A stretch of DNA of 64,000 nt from Sulfitobacter sp. S190 (GCF_025141935.1 NZ_CP081120.1:620001-684000); one strand, 5' to 3'. Positions 43,920 to 54,400 are shown, counted from the stretch's first letter. Notes: a model not told the origin generated them from the letters alone. Numbers and translations are program-made.

Positions 43920-44192
43920 TTAGGTGTCAGGTTTGTATGCAAGGACGAAGGCGATGACTTTAGCTGCCGGCATCTCGCAGGGGGCGAGCCGTGCGCCGCG
44001 AGCGAGATCGTAATAATTGAGGCTGATGTAGTCCGACCCGTCCAGTGCTTCGGCAACCAGTTTGGTTGACCTGCCTTCGTTAAAAACACTGCGGGTTGCG
44101 GTATATCGGCGCGCGTGCGCCTGACCAGTGCTTGTCCCCAGCGGGATCGCGGCCAGTCGGTCTGCTAAACCTTCCGGCGCGGGGATGCTCAA
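43920..44192 (-). CDS. Conserved small protein downstream of plsY (unknown function)
   Basis: A 90-residue soluble protein from a TTG start that overlaps the plsY stop (TTGA at 44189-44192). It begins SIPAPEGLADRLAAIPLGTS and ends AFVLAYKPDT, with a central segment YISLNYYDLARGARL. No known motif, signal or span. The coupling to plsY and the even composition support a real gene, but the non-ATG start is inferred. A longer same-frame reading exists but overlaps plsY. Confidence 0.6.
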   Translation of the reverse strand: MSIPAPEGLADRLAAIPLGTSTGQAHARRYTATRSVFNEGRSTKLVAEALDGSDYISLNYYDLARGARLAPCEMPAAKVIAFVLAYKPDT

Positions 44193-44797
44193 CCCTTTTG
44201 ACCGATCTTCGGTTCTGTGCCGGACTTGATCCGGCGAATGTTCTCGCGGTGCCGCCAGAATATGATCAGGGTCAGGCACACACCCAGAAGGATGGCCGAC
44301 CCATACCCAAAAGCCAGCATCAGGAAGGTGGAAGCCGCCGCCGATACCAGCCCCCCCATCGACGACATGCGCCAAAGAGTAGCCCCGATCAGCCAGGCGA
44401 TGCAGGCGGACAGGCCAACGGGCCATGCCAGTGCCAGAAGAATGCCGAGAAACGTGGCGATGCCCTTGCCCCCTGCAAACCGGAGCCAGACGGGATAGCA
44501 GTGGCCGATCATGGCCCCGAGCGCCGCCAGTTGTACCGCGTCTTCCGGCATGAGCGCACGCGCCAGAAGAACCGCCACCGCCCCTTTGCCCCCATCCAGT
44601 AGCAGGGTCAAAGCGGCCGCCTTCTTGGATCCGGTACGCAGGACATTCGTGGCGCCAATGTTGCCCGACCCGATGTCGCGCAAATTGCCAAGCCCCATGA
44701 CACGCGCCACGAGGATGCCAAACGGGATGGACCCGATCAGATAGCCGATCACGGCCCACAGGATCAGAAGTGGCAGGGCAGTTTCAAAAAGGGGCAT
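44189..44797 (-). CDS. plsY: Glycerol-3-phosphate acyltransferase PlsY
   Basis: A 202-residue membrane enzyme using acyl-phosphate to acylate glycerol-3-phosphate at position 1, starting phospholipid synthesis. Conserved motifs are GSGNIGATNVLRTGSKK (near residue 43), LDGGKGAVAVLLAR and FAGGKGIATFLG. Five to six spans are seen. It starts 12 bases after the dihydroorotase-like gene and overlaps the next small gene. Confidence 0.95.
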   Translation of the reverse strand: MPLFETALPLLILWAVIGYLIGSIPFGILVARVMGLGNLRDIGSGNIGATNVLRTGSKKAAALTLLLDGGKGAVAVLLARALMPEDAVQLAALGAMIGHCYPVWLRFAGGKGIATFLGILLALAWPVGLSACIAWLIGATLWRMSSMGGLVSAAASTFLMLAFGYGSAILLGVCLTLIIFWRHRENIRRIKSGTEPKIGQKG

Positions 44798-44809
44798 TCA
44801 ATAGCTCGA

Positions 44810-46084
44810 TCATTTCTCAAAGACGCAGGCGCCGCCCACGTAAGTTGCCAGCACCTTACCCTGCATCCGCATGCCGTCAAACGGCGTGTTCCGCGATTTT
44901 GACCGCAAGGCGGTACGGTCCATCACGAAAGGCGCGTTGACATCGAAGAGAACCAGATCGGCCGGCGCACCTTCGGCAAGCCGCCCCTGTGACAGGCCCA
45001 ACCGGCGTGCCGGATTGAACGACAGCGCCCGCCAAAGCGCGGGCAGACCAATCATTTCGGCGTGGACGAGCCGCAAGGCGGCGGGCAGGAACGTTTCAAG
45101 TGCAACCGCGCCGGACGCCGCTTCTTCAAAGGGAAGCCGTTTGCTTTCTTCGTCCTGCGGGGTGTGCATGGAACAGACGATGTCGATCAATCCCGAGGCC
45201 ACGGCATCGACGACAGCCAAACGGTCATCTTCATCCCGCAGCGGTGGTTTGAGTTTGAAAAATGTCCTGTAGTCGGCCACATCCAGCGCATTCAGCGTGA
45301 GATGGTGAATGCCCACGCCCGCCGTGATGTCGAGCCCGTTGTCCTTGGCCCGCGCAAGGGCGGGAAGTGCGCGGGCGGTTGTGATCTGGTCGGCGTGGTA
45401 TTTCGCACCGGTCATTTCGATCAGTGCGATATCCCGATCCAGCCCCATGCGTTCGGCCATAGGTGACACGGCAGGCAAACCGCGCAATGACGCGAACTTG
45501 CCGGAAGTAACAGCTGCGCCTTTGCTCAGAATTGCTTCTTGCGGATGTGCGATGACCAATGCTCCGAGGCTGCGCGCATACGTCAGTGCGCGGGAAAAGA
45601 CCTTGGTATCTGTCACGACATTGTCGCAGTCCGTGAAGGCGACCGCGCCGGCGTCCATCAGAAATCCGATCTCGGTCATCTCTCGACCGTCGCGTCCTTT
45701 GGTCAGCGCAGCCATTGGCAAAACGTTGACCGGCGCGGCTTCGTTCGCGCGGCGCGTCACGAACTCCAGTGTTTCCGGGCTGTCTATGGCCGGATCGGTG
45801 TCAGGACGGGTGATCATCGTAGTCACCCCTCCCGCGGCCGCGGCGAGCCCCGCCGAACGGTAGCTTTCCTTGTGCCGCTCGCCGGGCTCGCAAACCTTGA
45901 CGCCCAGATCGACAATGCCGGGCGCCAGATGTTTGCCCCGACAATCGATGATCTGCCCCTTTGGGTTGGCAAGCCCGTCGGGCGTGATGGCCGTGATCCG
46001 CCCCGCTTCGACGGTGACAGAACCTTGGAATTCGGTGCCCGCTTCGGGATCGATCAAAACGGCATTGGTAAAGTGCAGTGACAT
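44810..46084 (-). CDS. Dihydroorotase homologue lacking catalytic residues (PyrC'/PyrX type)
   Basis: A 424-residue amidohydrolase-fold protein of the multifunctional-complex dihydroorotase class. The zinc-binding DxHxH of active enzymes reads DLGVKV here (HLAPGIVDLGVKVCEP). The usual TDHAPH segment has become CSMHTPQDEE, losing the catalytic Asp. Other markers remain (GGVTTMITRPDTDP, FFKLKPPLRDEDDR, GIHHLTL). In Pseudomonas an inactive PyrC' is required to assemble PyrB, and pyrB is upstream on the same strand here, so a structural role in aspartate transcarbamoylase is likely. A genuine dihydroorotase should be encoded elsewhere. Confidence 0.8.
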   Translation of the reverse strand: MSLHFTNAVLIDPEAGTEFQGSVTVEAGRITAITPDGLANPKGQIIDCRGKHLAPGIVDLGVKVCEPGERHKESYRSAGLAAAAGGVTTMITRPDTDPAIDSPETLEFVTRRANEAAPVNVLPMAALTKGRDGREMTEIGFLMDAGAVAFTDCDNVVTDTKVFSRALTYARSLGALVIAHPQEAILSKGAAVTSGKFASLRGLPAVSPMAERMGLDRDIALIEMTGAKYHADQITTARALPALARAKDNGLDITAGVGIHHLTLNALDVADYRTFFKLKPPLRDEDDRLAVVDAVASGLIDIVCSMHTPQDEESKRLPFEEAASGAVALETFLPAALRLVHAEMIGLPALWRALSFNPARRLGLSQGRLAEGAPADLVLFDVNAPFVMDRTALRSKSRNTPFDGMRMQGKVLATYVGGACVFEK

Positions 46085-46157
46085 AAGAGCTCTTTCCGGA
46101 TGGTCGCGATCAGGTGAAACACTTCTGCCGCCGGGTCAATAGAGCGCGAGCACTCTC

Positions 46158-46589
46158 TCAGATCACCATGCTGTTGCGCGTGGACAGAATTTGCGTAGCG
46201 ACAAGCCGGGGATGCCGCATGAACTGCATTTCTGCACGCATGCCCGATTTGAGTTTCAATACGACGTGCCATCCAAATCGGGCGCGGGCATCGGTGATAT
46301 CGGCCAAAGGAATGCTAAGCTGCGTTTCGCCGCCGACATAGGTCAACCTGTCGTGCTCAAGTTCCCATTTGTCGTGCCGCAGACTGCGCCATCTTGACGG
46401 ATCCTCGAAAGCGCTGGCGTATAGCAGCACAAACACCGGACCGATGAGCAGCACCAGCCAGTTTTCGACCGCATAGGCAAACGGTAACAGAATAAGCGTC
46501 AGTAATAAGAGGCTGATCGCGGTCAGCATGACCGTGCGGCGGATAAAGACGGCGCGCGTGGGTCGCCACACCGCCAGAGGCGCGGTCAT
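46158..46589 (-). CDS. Membrane protein with a PH-like cytoplasmic domain
   Basis: A 143-residue protein. A basic N-terminus precedes two spans (LTAISLLLLTLILLPFAYAV and LVLLIGPVFVLLYASAF), followed by an eighty-residue soluble domain with short beta strands (WELEHDRLTYVGGETQLSIP). It overlaps the 34-residue gene upstream (ATGA). It sits between pyrB and the pyrC homologue without an evident link to pyrimidines. Not recognised as a named family. Confidence 0.7.
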   Translation of the reverse strand: MTAPLAVWRPTRAVFIRRTVMLTAISLLLLTLILLPFAYAVENWLVLLIGPVFVLLYASAFEDPSRWRSLRHDKWELEHDRLTYVGGETQLSIPLADITDARARFGWHVVLKLKSGMRAEMQFMRHPRLVATQILSTRNSMVI

Positions 46590-46690
46590 CCCGCGAACCA
46601 GACCATGCCAAACGCGACGGCGAAGGCGATCAACAAGGCGATCATCGCAATGCGACCTGACATTTTCGGATCGGGTTTGGGTTCTTTCAT
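46586..46690 (-). CDS. 34-residue single-span membrane peptide
   Basis: A tiny frame: a charged Pro/Lys start (MKEPKPDPKMSGR), then one membrane span (IAMIALLIAFAVAFGMVWF). Its start overlaps the stop of the gene before it (ATGA at 46687-46690) and its stop overlaps the start of the gene after it (ATGA at 46586-46589), so all three appear translationally coupled. It is too short for usual gene callers. Function unknown. Confidence 0.6.
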   Translation of the reverse strand: MKEPKPDPKMSGRIAMIALLIAFAVAFGMVWFAG

Positions 46691-47223
46691 GTCAGGATCC
46701 ACCAAAGCAGAATTGCCAATACAATGCCGATCGCCACCAGCACACGGCCACCCGGTCCCGATCTCGAAACGGGCGCGGGTTCTGCGGCGCTTTCGCCCGA
46801 ATAGGGGGCGGCCGTATCGGTCTTGAGGGGAGCTGCCGTTCTGTCCGGCATCTGCTCCGCGTAAGTGCCGATCAGCGTCAGGTCGGAATGCGGTGTCAGC
46901 GTTGCCTTTCGCCCGTCCAGACCCGATGAAAACAGCAACAGGACATAGCCATCGAGCGCTTCGAGCTTGCTGCGGTCTCTCGCCAGTTCATCCGGCGCTA
47001 TGTCGTAGCCTTCCACCAGATAAGAACGCAGGCCCACCCCGGTCAGATCCGACACCGGGAAAAGCTCTGCACCGCCGTCTTTGATCTCATGGCCAAGAAG
47101 CTCATCGATGATCGCGCTCTTGTCGCCGTCGCGCAGTGCCTTGGTCATGTCGGGGATCGGGCGCGAAACGGCAAACAGGCGCACGACACCTTTCTCGAGC
47201 GCGGGAACTTCTATTGTAGCCAT
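46687..47223 (-). CDS. Tail-anchored protein of unknown function in the pyr operon
   Basis: A 178-residue protein. The start MATIEVPALEKGVVRLF at 47223 is preceded by GGAGAG; the frame is open further but lacks such a site. The body is soluble, then a Pro/Ala-rich linker leads to one C-terminal membrane span (RVLVAIGIVLAILLWWILT) that ends at the stop. It follows pyrB by about 120 bases and is coupled to the small peptide gene. I do not recognise the domain. Confidence 0.72.
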   Translation of the reverse strand: MATIEVPALEKGVVRLFAVSRPIPDMTKALRDGDKSAIIDELLGHEIKDGGAELFPVSDLTGVGLRSYLVEGYDIAPDELARDRSKLEALDGYVLLLFSSGLDGRKATLTPHSDLTLIGTYAEQMPDRTAAPLKTDTAAPYSGESAAEPAPVSRSGPGGRVLVAIGIVLAILLWWILT

Positions 47224-47346
47224 TATGCCGCTCTCCAACCTTATCAGCAGTGCATCTGTCCCATCGATATAGTCGAAACGCAGACAGGTCACGCGAGCCA
47301 ACCGATTTTCTGTCAAAAATGTGGGCGTCGGCTCTGAGCGTGGACG

Positions 47347-48294
47347 TCAGGCAGCACCTTTCCGGCTCTGCCTGAGGTTCTGTGCGAGCAGGTCCATCGC
47401 GGCCATCCGCACGGCCACGCCCATCTCAACCTGATCCTGAATAACGCTGCGGTTTATGTCGTCGGCAAGCGTCCCGTCGATTTCGACACCGCGATTCATC
47501 GGACCGGGATGCATGACGATTGCGTCCGGTTTCGCGCAGGACAGTTTTTCTTCGTCCAGGCCAAACCGGTGGTAATATTCCCGTTCGCTGGGGATAAAGC
47601 CGCCGTCCATGCGTTCTTTTTGCAAGCGCAGCATCATCACGACATCCACGTCCTTGAGCCCTTCGCGCATGTCGTCGAACACTTCGACACCGAATTCCGA
47701 GATCTGGCTGGGCATCAGCGTGGGCGGGCCGATCAGGCGAATGCGGTTTTCCATCTTGCCCAGCAGCATGATGTTTGACCGCGCAACCCGGCTGTGGGCG
47801 ATGTCACCGCAGATGGCGACGGACAGGCGGTGCAGGCGCCCCTTCGCCCGCCGGATCGTAAGGGCATCCAGCAAGGCCTGAGTGGGATGCTCGTGGCGCC
47901 CGTCGCCCGCGTTCAGCACAGCGCAGTTCACTTTTTGCGCCAACAGGTCGACAGCACCGGATTGCGGATGACGCACGACAAGCAGATCGGGGTGCATCGC
48001 ATTCAATGTCATGGCGGTGTCGATGAGGGTCTCGCCCTTCTTGATCGATGATGCTTGCATTGCCATGTTCATGACGTCGGCACCCAGTCTTTTGCCCGCA
48101 ATCTCGAAGCTGGCCTGTGTGCGGGTCGAATTCTCGAAGAACATATTGATCTGGGTCAGCCCCGACAGCGCCTCGGCGTGCTTGTTCGGCTGGCGGTTGA
48201 GATCGGCATAGCTGTCGGCCAGATCGAGGATCGTCGTGATATCAAGCGGGTTCAGCGGTTCGATGCCCAGCAGGTGACGGTGTGCAAAGCTCAT
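47347..48294 (-). CDS. pyrB: Aspartate carbamoyltransferase catalytic subunit
   Basis: A 315-residue enzyme joining carbamoyl phosphate and aspartate in pyrimidine synthesis. The carbamoyl-phosphate loop [14 protein letters not shown] (near residue 52), [14 protein letters not shown] and the aspartate-site [10 protein letters not shown] and HPGPMNRG are intact. Its likely structural partner, the inactive dihydroorotase homologue, is encoded further along the same strand with three small genes between. No pyrI regulatory chain is seen. Confidence 0.96.
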   Translation of the reverse strand: MSFAHRHLLGIEPLNPLDITTILDLADSYADLNRQPNKHAEALSGLTQINMFFENSTRTQASFEIAGKRLGADVMNMAMQASSIKKGETLIDTAMTLNAMHPDLLVVRHPQSGAVDLLAQKVNCAVLNAGDGRHEHPTQALLDALTIRRAKGRLHRLSVAICGDIAHSRVARSNIMLLGKMENRIRLIGPPTLMPSQISEFGVEVFDDMREGLKDVDVVMMLRLQKERMDGGFIPSEREYYHRFGLDEEKLSCAKPDAIVMHPGPMNRGVEIDGTLADDINRSVIQDQVEMGVAVRMAAMDLLAQNLRQSRKGAA

Positions 48295-48387
48295 CTGGTA
48301 TCCCCTTTGTTTGCGCCGTTATAGGCGGGTGGCGCAGGGCTGTCATGGGGCATTTTGCTTGCTGCCGCGGGGCGCTATCATGCAGGC

Positions 48388-49167
48388 ATGGAATCAACCG
48401 ACTTTCATACGGCCAAGGCGCTTCTGGACTGGCAAATTGAACTGGGCGCCGACGAATGCATGTCGGACGCGCCCATCAATCGTTATGAATTGCCCGACAA
48501 ACTGGCAAAGCCCAAGAAGGCCGCGGCCGAAAAACCGCATCTGACCCGCGGTCCGGTGGATGAGCAGAAGATTGATCCCGTCGCAGTCGCATCGCAGGCC
48601 GCAGCTAGCGCCGCGACACTTGAAGAATTGCGCGCTGCCATGCAGGCCTTTGATTTGTGCAGCCTGAAAAAGGGCGCGCGCAACATGGTGTTTTCCGACG
48701 GAATGGCAGGCGCGCCGGTAATGATCATAGGCGAGGCACCCGGCCGCGAAGAGGACAGGATCGGCAAGCCTTTTGTCGGCGCAGCTGGGCAATTGCTGGA
48801 CAGGATGTTTGCCGCAATCGACATGGGCCGTGAGCACGCGGAGGCCCCCATATATATCACTAACACGCTGCCTTGGCGGCCGCCGCAGAACCGCGATCCC
48901 AAACCCGAAGAGATCGCGATGATGAAACCCTTTCTGCTGCGTCACATCGAATTGGCCGACCCGAAGGCCGTCGTGATCATGGGAAATTGGGCGTGTCAGG
49001 CGCTGCTGGGCAAGCGCGGTATCACTCGTCTGCGCGGCATCTGGACCACTGCGGTGGACAAACCTGCCCTGCCGATGTGCCACCCGGCTTATCTGTTGCG
49101 CAATCCGGCCGCAAAGAAAGAGGCATGGGCCGATCTGCTCAGTCTGCGCGCGGCGATCACGGCATGA
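48388..49167 (+). CDS. Family 4-type uracil-DNA glycosylase
   Basis: A 259-residue base-excision enzyme removing uracil from DNA. Motif 1 is GEAPGREEDRIGKPFVGAAG (near residues 116-135) and motif 2 is CHPAYLLRNP near 230. The roughly 75 N-terminal residues are variable. Family 4 enzymes carry a [4Fe-4S] cluster on four Cys; here I see only C93-like (FDLCSLKK), C in NWACQALL and C in PMCHPAY, so one ligand of the usual CxxC pair seems missing. The start MESTDFHTAK at 48388 is preferred over a longer frame. Confidence 0.88.
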   Translation: MESTDFHTAKALLDWQIELGADECMSDAPINRYELPDKLAKPKKAAAEKPHLTRGPVDEQKIDPVAVASQAAASAATLEELRAAMQAFDLCSLKKGARNMVFSDGMAGAPVMIIGEAPGREEDRIGKPFVGAAGQLLDRMFAAIDMGREHAEAPIYITNTLPWRPPQNRDPKPEEIAMMKPFLLRHIELADPKAVVIMGNWACQALLGKRGITRLRGIWTTAVDKPALPMCHPAYLLRNPAAKKEAWADLLSLRAAITA

Positions 49168-49321
49168 GTGACCGGCCGTCGTGCGCGGGGCGTGGCCAGA
49201 CTGCGGTGCGGTTTCAGACAAGCTGACAATTGGTTGCGTTCAATGCGGGCCAAGGCTTGGTCGCACGGATACGAGACTGTAAACGGATTTGAAAATCCGC
49301 ATCCTGAGGACGAAGTGACAC

Positions 49322-49864
49322 ATGAGCCGCATCGACGAAATCGCCGAATTCATTGCAATCCGCATTGCGGTGATGACCGTTTCCGACACCCGCGACAGCA
49401 CCGAGGACAAATCCGGCGATGTTCTGGTTGCACGGCTGGAGGCGGCAGGCCACACGCTGGCGGACCGGAAAATTCTGCGGGATGAACGGGGCGACATCTC
49501 CGAGCAGCTGCGGGCGTGGTGCGATGACCCGCAGATTGACGTTGTGCTGACAACCGGTGGCACCGGCCTGACGGGACGGGACGTCACCGTAGAGGCCCAC
49601 CGCGATGTCTATGAGAAGGAAATTGATGCCTTCGGCACCGTGTTCACCATCGTTTCGATGAATAAGATCGGGACAAGCGCCGTGCAATCGCGCGCCACCG
49701 GAGGAGTGGCCAATGGCACGTATCTCTTCGCTCTGCCGGGCAGTCCGGGGGCCTGCAAGGACGCCTGGGATGAGATTTTGCAAAAACAGCTCGATTACCG
49801 CCACCGGCCCTGCAACTTCGTGGAAATCCTGCCGCGCCTCGATGAGCATCAACGCCGAAAGTAG
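49322..49864 (+). CDS. moaB: Molybdenum cofactor biosynthesis protein MoaB/MogA family
   Basis: A 180-residue protein that adenylylates molybdopterin before metal insertion. The MPT-binding motif TTGGTGLTGRDVTVEA (near residue 78) and IAVMTVSDTRDSTEDKSGD at the N-terminus are typical, as is LFALPGSPGACKDAWD near the C-terminus. It lies 154 bases after the glycosylase; that gap contains a small hairpin but no RNA gene. Confidence 0.94.
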   Translation: MSRIDEIAEFIAIRIAVMTVSDTRDSTEDKSGDVLVARLEAAGHTLADRKILRDERGDISEQLRAWCDDPQIDVVLTTGGTGLTGRDVTVEAHRDVYEKEIDAFGTVFTIVSMNKIGTSAVQSRATGGVANGTYLFALPGSPGACKDAWDEILQKQLDYRHRPCNFVEILPRLDEHQRRK

Positions 49865-49995
49865 TCTGGTTCTCCCGACATTGAAAATTTGTCATCTAAA
49901 TGTGACAGCTTTCGGGGGGCGGTGCGTATAAGGGTTAGTTGGTTTTCGGACGGCATCGCCTATCTTAAGGGTGACGGCGCAATTTGGGATGTTGG

Positions 49996-51447
49996 ATGCG
50001 ATTTCTTCGGCAAAGCATGATCGGCTTTTTCCTCGCGGCCTGCAGCGTCGGGTTGCTGGTTTGGGCGGGCCAGATGGTCGGCGGCGCCCTGCAGGACCGT
50101 CTGTCAAAGGAGTCCAAGGCGCCGCCGGCCCGAGAAAGGGTATTTGCCGTGAATGTTGTCACGGCCACACCGGGCACCCAGACCCCTGTCCTTGAAACCT
50201 TCGGAGAAATATCGAGCCGTCGCACATTGGAGCTGAGGGCGGCGAATGGTGGCCGCATTGTCCAACTGGCGCCCGTTTTCGAGGATGGCGCGGAGGTCAA
50301 GCGGGGCGATGTGCTGGTACGGATTGATCCGGCAGATGCCGAGGCCACTGTACAGCGTGCCGATAGTGACCTTGCCGATGCCCGCGCCGAGGCCCGGGAC
50401 GCTGATCGCGGGTTGGCGCTGGCGCGCGATGAGCTCACGGCAGCGCAGGATCAGGCGGAACTGCGTGAGCGCGCCTTTACACGTCAGCAGGATCTGGCCC
50501 AGCGCGGTGTCAGCACCGCCGCGGCAACCGAAACGGCAGAGCTGGCTGCGTCCGCGGCACGTCAGGCCGTACTCGCCGGTCGACAGGCGCTCGCACAGGC
50601 GGAAGCGCGTGTGGATCAGGCCGCTACAGCGACGCGCCGTGCGGAAATTGCTTTAGCAGAGGCGCAGCGCCGGCTCGACGATACGGTTCTGTCTGCGCCG
50701 TTTGACGGGATGCTTAGTGAGACCAGCGTCATCGAGGGCCGTTTGGTCAGCGCCAACGAACGGGTTGCGGAACTGATTGATCCCCATGATCTGGAAGTCG
50801 CTTTCCGGGTTTCCACGGCGCAATACGCCCGCCTTCTGGACGCCGAGGGCGACATTATTGCCGCTCCCGTGACTGCCACACTCGAGGTCGCAGGCGTGGA
50901 TCTCGAAGCGGAAGGCACCATAACCCGTGCCAGCGCCGGAGCCGGTGAAGGTCAGACAGGTCGCAAGGTCTTTGCCTCGCTGGGACGTGCTCCGGGGTTC
51001 AAGCCGGGCGATTTTGTCACAGTGCGTGTCCGTGAGCCGGAATTGCAAAACGTCGTACGACTGCCGTCCTCTGCCGTCGATGCCAACCGTACGGTGCTTG
51101 TCCTAGCGGATGAAAACCGTCTGCAAAGCGTTCCCGTCAAGCTGCTGCGCCGTCAGGGTGATGATGTACTTGTTCGAGGGCCCATCGACGGGCTCGAAGT
51201 TGTGACGGCCCGGTCGCCCCTTTTGGGGGCCGGCATTGCGGTGAACCCGTTGCGCGGGGCGGCGGAGGTTCCGCAAGAGCCGCAGATGCTCGAGCTGAGC
51301 GAAGAGCGCCGGGCGCGTCTTGTCGCCTTTGTCGAAGCAAACAACCGTATGCCGGACGAGGCGAAGGCCCGTGTCTTGGCCCGCCTCGCGGAACAGAAGG
51401 TTCCTGCCCAAATGGTCGAACGGATCGAAGCGCGGATGGGGGGATAA
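49996..51447 (+). CDS. RND efflux periplasmic adaptor (HlyD/MFP family)
   Basis: A 483-residue adaptor. The N-terminus is a membrane anchor (MIGFFLAACSVGLLVWAGQM). A lipoyl half-domain follows (RIVQLAPVFEDGAEVKRGDV), then a long Ala/Glu/Arg coiled coil (about residues 115-220), the second half-lipoyl (LDDTVLSAPFDGMLS) and beta-barrel domains (FKPGDFVTVRV). The C-terminal 50 residues are helical and unusual. It bridges the inner-membrane pump encoded three bases downstream to an outer-membrane channel not present in the window. Confidence 0.92.
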   Translation: MRFLRQSMIGFFLAACSVGLLVWAGQMVGGALQDRLSKESKAPPARERVFAVNVVTATPGTQTPVLETFGEISSRRTLELRAANGGRIVQLAPVFEDGAEVKRGDVLVRIDPADAEATVQRADSDLADARAEARDADRGLALARDELTAAQDQAELRERAFTRQQDLAQRGVSTAAATETAELAASAARQAVLAGRQALAQAEARVDQAATATRRAEIALAEAQRRLDDTVLSAPFDGMLSETSVIEGRLVSANERVAELIDPHDLEVAFRVSTAQYARLLDAEGDIIAAPVTATLEVAGVDLEAEGTITRASAGAGEGQTGRKVFASLGRAPGFKPGDFVTVRVREPELQNVVRLPSSAVDANRTVLVLADENRLQSVPVKLLRRQGDDVLVRGPIDGLEVVTARSPLLGAGIAVNPLRGAAEVPQEPQMLELSEERRARLVAFVEANNRMPDEAKARVLARLAEQKVPAQMVERIEARMGG

Positions 51448-51450
51448 GGC

Positions 51451-54400
51451 ATGGCCCGGCAGATCGGCAAAGGCGCGCGCGGTATCCTGTCTTACTTTAC
51501 CCGCCACCGTACGGCGGCAAACCTTTTGCTTGTCCTGCTTCTGGTATCCGGATTTGCAGCGGCGCCGAACATGCGGGCGCAGTTCTTTCCGGATGTCATA
51601 CTCGACAATGTGACCGTCAGCACCGTGTGGCAGGGGGCCGGGGCCGAAGATATTGACGGAGCCATCAGCCAGGTGCTTGAAACGGCGCTGCTGGGTGTGG
51701 AAGGTGTCGAAAGCTCCGAGAGCACGGCACGCGAAGGCAGCAGCATTGTCGTGCTCGAATTCGAGCCCAACTGGGACATGTCGCGCGCCGCCAGTGATGT
51801 GCAGACAGCGGTCGATGCAATCACCACCCTTCCGGAAGAGGCGGAAGAGCCCGAAGTGCGTCGCGGCGCGTGGCGTGACCGTGTGACGGACGTCGTTATC
51901 ACAGGCCCCGTCGAACCTGCGCAGCTTGGCCGGTTTGCCGATGAATTCGTCACGCGCCTGTTTGCACGCGGGGTGACCCGAACCACGGTACAGGGCGTCG
52001 CGGCGCCGCAGACAAGGGTCGAGGTGCCAAGCGCAAACCTCATCGCCAATGACATCACGATGGCCGAAATCGCGGCCGCCATCGCCGCAGAGGTGGATGC
52101 CGATCCGGCAGGGGACGTGACCGGCGCGAATGCCCGCGTCCGCACAGGTACGGCCAAAAGATCCGCCGAGCAAATCTCGCAGATTGTTCTGCGGTCAAAC
52201 CCCGATGGATCGAAACTTCTCATTTCCGATGTCGCCCGCGTCACGCAAGAAGGGGTCGACCGGTCGCTTGGTTATTTCGTCGGCGACGACCCCGCGATGA
52301 GCGTGCGCGTTGACAGGTCCGACCGGGGCGATGCCATCGGTATTCAGGAACGCGTCGAAGAGGTCGCGGCAGAGCTGCAAGCGAGCCTGCCCGCCAGCGT
52401 CACGGTCGAGCTGATCCGCACCAGAGCCGAGGCGATAACCGGACGGCTCGATCTGTTGATCAGCAATGGCCTGATGGGGCTTGGCCTTGTTGTGACGCTT
52501 CTGTTTCTCTTTTTGAACGCAAGAACCGCGTTCTGGGTGGCTGCGGGTATTCCGGTCGCCATGGGGGCCGCGATTGCACTGATGTATCTGGGTGGTCTGA
52601 CGCTCAACATGATTTCGCTTTTTGGCCTGATTATCACGCTCGGTATTGTGGTGGATGACGCGATCGTCGTCGGAGAGCACGCCGACCACCGTTACAGGCG
52701 CGGCGGCATGAGCGCGGCCGAAGCCGCCGAAGGCGCGGCTCAGCGTATGGCAATGCCCGTTTTTGCGGCCACGTTGACGACCATCATCGCCTTCTTCGGG
52801 CTTGTTGCCGTCGGGGGCCGGTTTGGCGACTTGATCAAGGACATTCCCTTTACGGTCATCGCGGTGCTTGCCGCGTCGCTGGTTGAATGCTTCCTGATCC
52901 TGCCACATCACATGAACCACGCATTGGCGGGTGCCGCGAAAAACGCACGCTACAGCGTGCCCAAACTGATCTTGGGGTGCCTTGTGACGGCCATTGTTTT
53001 GACGGTTGTTGTGACTGCGGCGCTGTTCGGGATGATCTACCTCTATCTGTCCTATTCAGGGGGCGATGCTGCCACCGCACCGGATGTGCTGGCGCAGCCG
53101 AGCACGGCCTTGGCCGGTGTCCTCATGGTTGCGGTTCTGGGGGCTATCGTGCTCAGCCGGACATCACTCAACCGGGTTGTAACACTCATCGGCACCCATG
53201 GCATCGACACACCATCGTTCGTGGTCAACTCAGGTTTTGAGTGGATGCGCGAACGGCTTTTCCGCCCGTTTATGGCCGGTGTCATTGCGGCGCGGTATGT
53301 TGTGCTCGCCGGGGTCGTTGCCGTGCTGGCCAGCCAGGTTGTGCTTTTCATTCGCGGTGATGTGCAGTGGCGGTTTTTCAACGCGCCCGAGCGCGGGTCG
53401 GTCACTGGCAATTTTGCAATGGCCGAGGGTGCGACACGCGCCGACACTCTTGAGATGATGGCCGAAATGCAGCGGGCCACAAACGCGCTGGCCAGCCAGT
53501 ACGAAGAGGAATACGGAACCAATCCGCTCGACTATGTCATCGCGCAAATCGGCGGCAGCGCCGGACGCGGTTTGGCAGGTGCCGATGACAAGGACGCCGA
53601 TTTGCTGGGCGGCATTTCCATCGAGCTTATCGACGCCGATTTGCGGCCCTATTCGTCCTTCGCGTTCGTAGCGGCGCTGCAAGACGAGGTCATCAATCAT
53701 CCGCTGGTGGAGACGGTCAGTTTTCGCGGGTGGCGCTCGGGCCCCGGAGGCGATGCGCTTGATGTCCAGTTTTACGGCGCGGACACCGAGGTTCTGAAAG
53801 CGGCCTCCGAAGACTTGCAGGAAGCATTGCGCCAATACCCCGAAGTCAGCGCATTGCAAGACAATCTGGCCTACGACAAGGAAGAGCTGATCCTGAACCT
53901 GACGCCACAGGGGCAGGCGCTCGGCTTTACCATCGACGCGCTGGGCCGCGTGTTGCGCAACCGGTTGGGCGGTATCGAAGCCGCGACCTATCCCGATGGC
54001 CCGCGATCCGCCGAGATCCGCGTCGAGCTTCCCGAAGGCGAATTGACGGCCGATTTTCTGGACCGCACCCAGATGCGCACCCCGACGGGGAGCTATGTCG
54101 CGCTGGGCGATATCGTCAGCGTCGAAAGGCGGACAGGTTTCTCCACGGTACGGCGCGAGAACGGCATTCGGCTCATTTCGGTCAGCGGCGATATCGCGGA
54201 AGACGATCCCGCCCGCGCGACGGCCATAAACACGGCGCTGGCCGAAGATATCCTGCCGCGCATCGCATCGGAGCGGCAAGTCGAGTATCGGCTGGCGGGG
54301 TTGAGCGAGCAGGAAAACGAGTTTCTGTCGGACGCGTTGACCGGATTGATCCTGTGTCTGACAGGAATTTTTCTGGTGCTCGCATGGGTGTTCAGCAGCT

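Noticed and set aside
49284..49299. Possible tRNA anticodon arm (CGGATTTGAAAATCCG) between the glycosylase and moaB genes
   Set aside because: The loop is too short for an anticodon loop if the stem is five pairs, and no D-arm, T-arm (GGTTCGAATCC type) or acceptor stem is found nearby. It is a plain hairpin.
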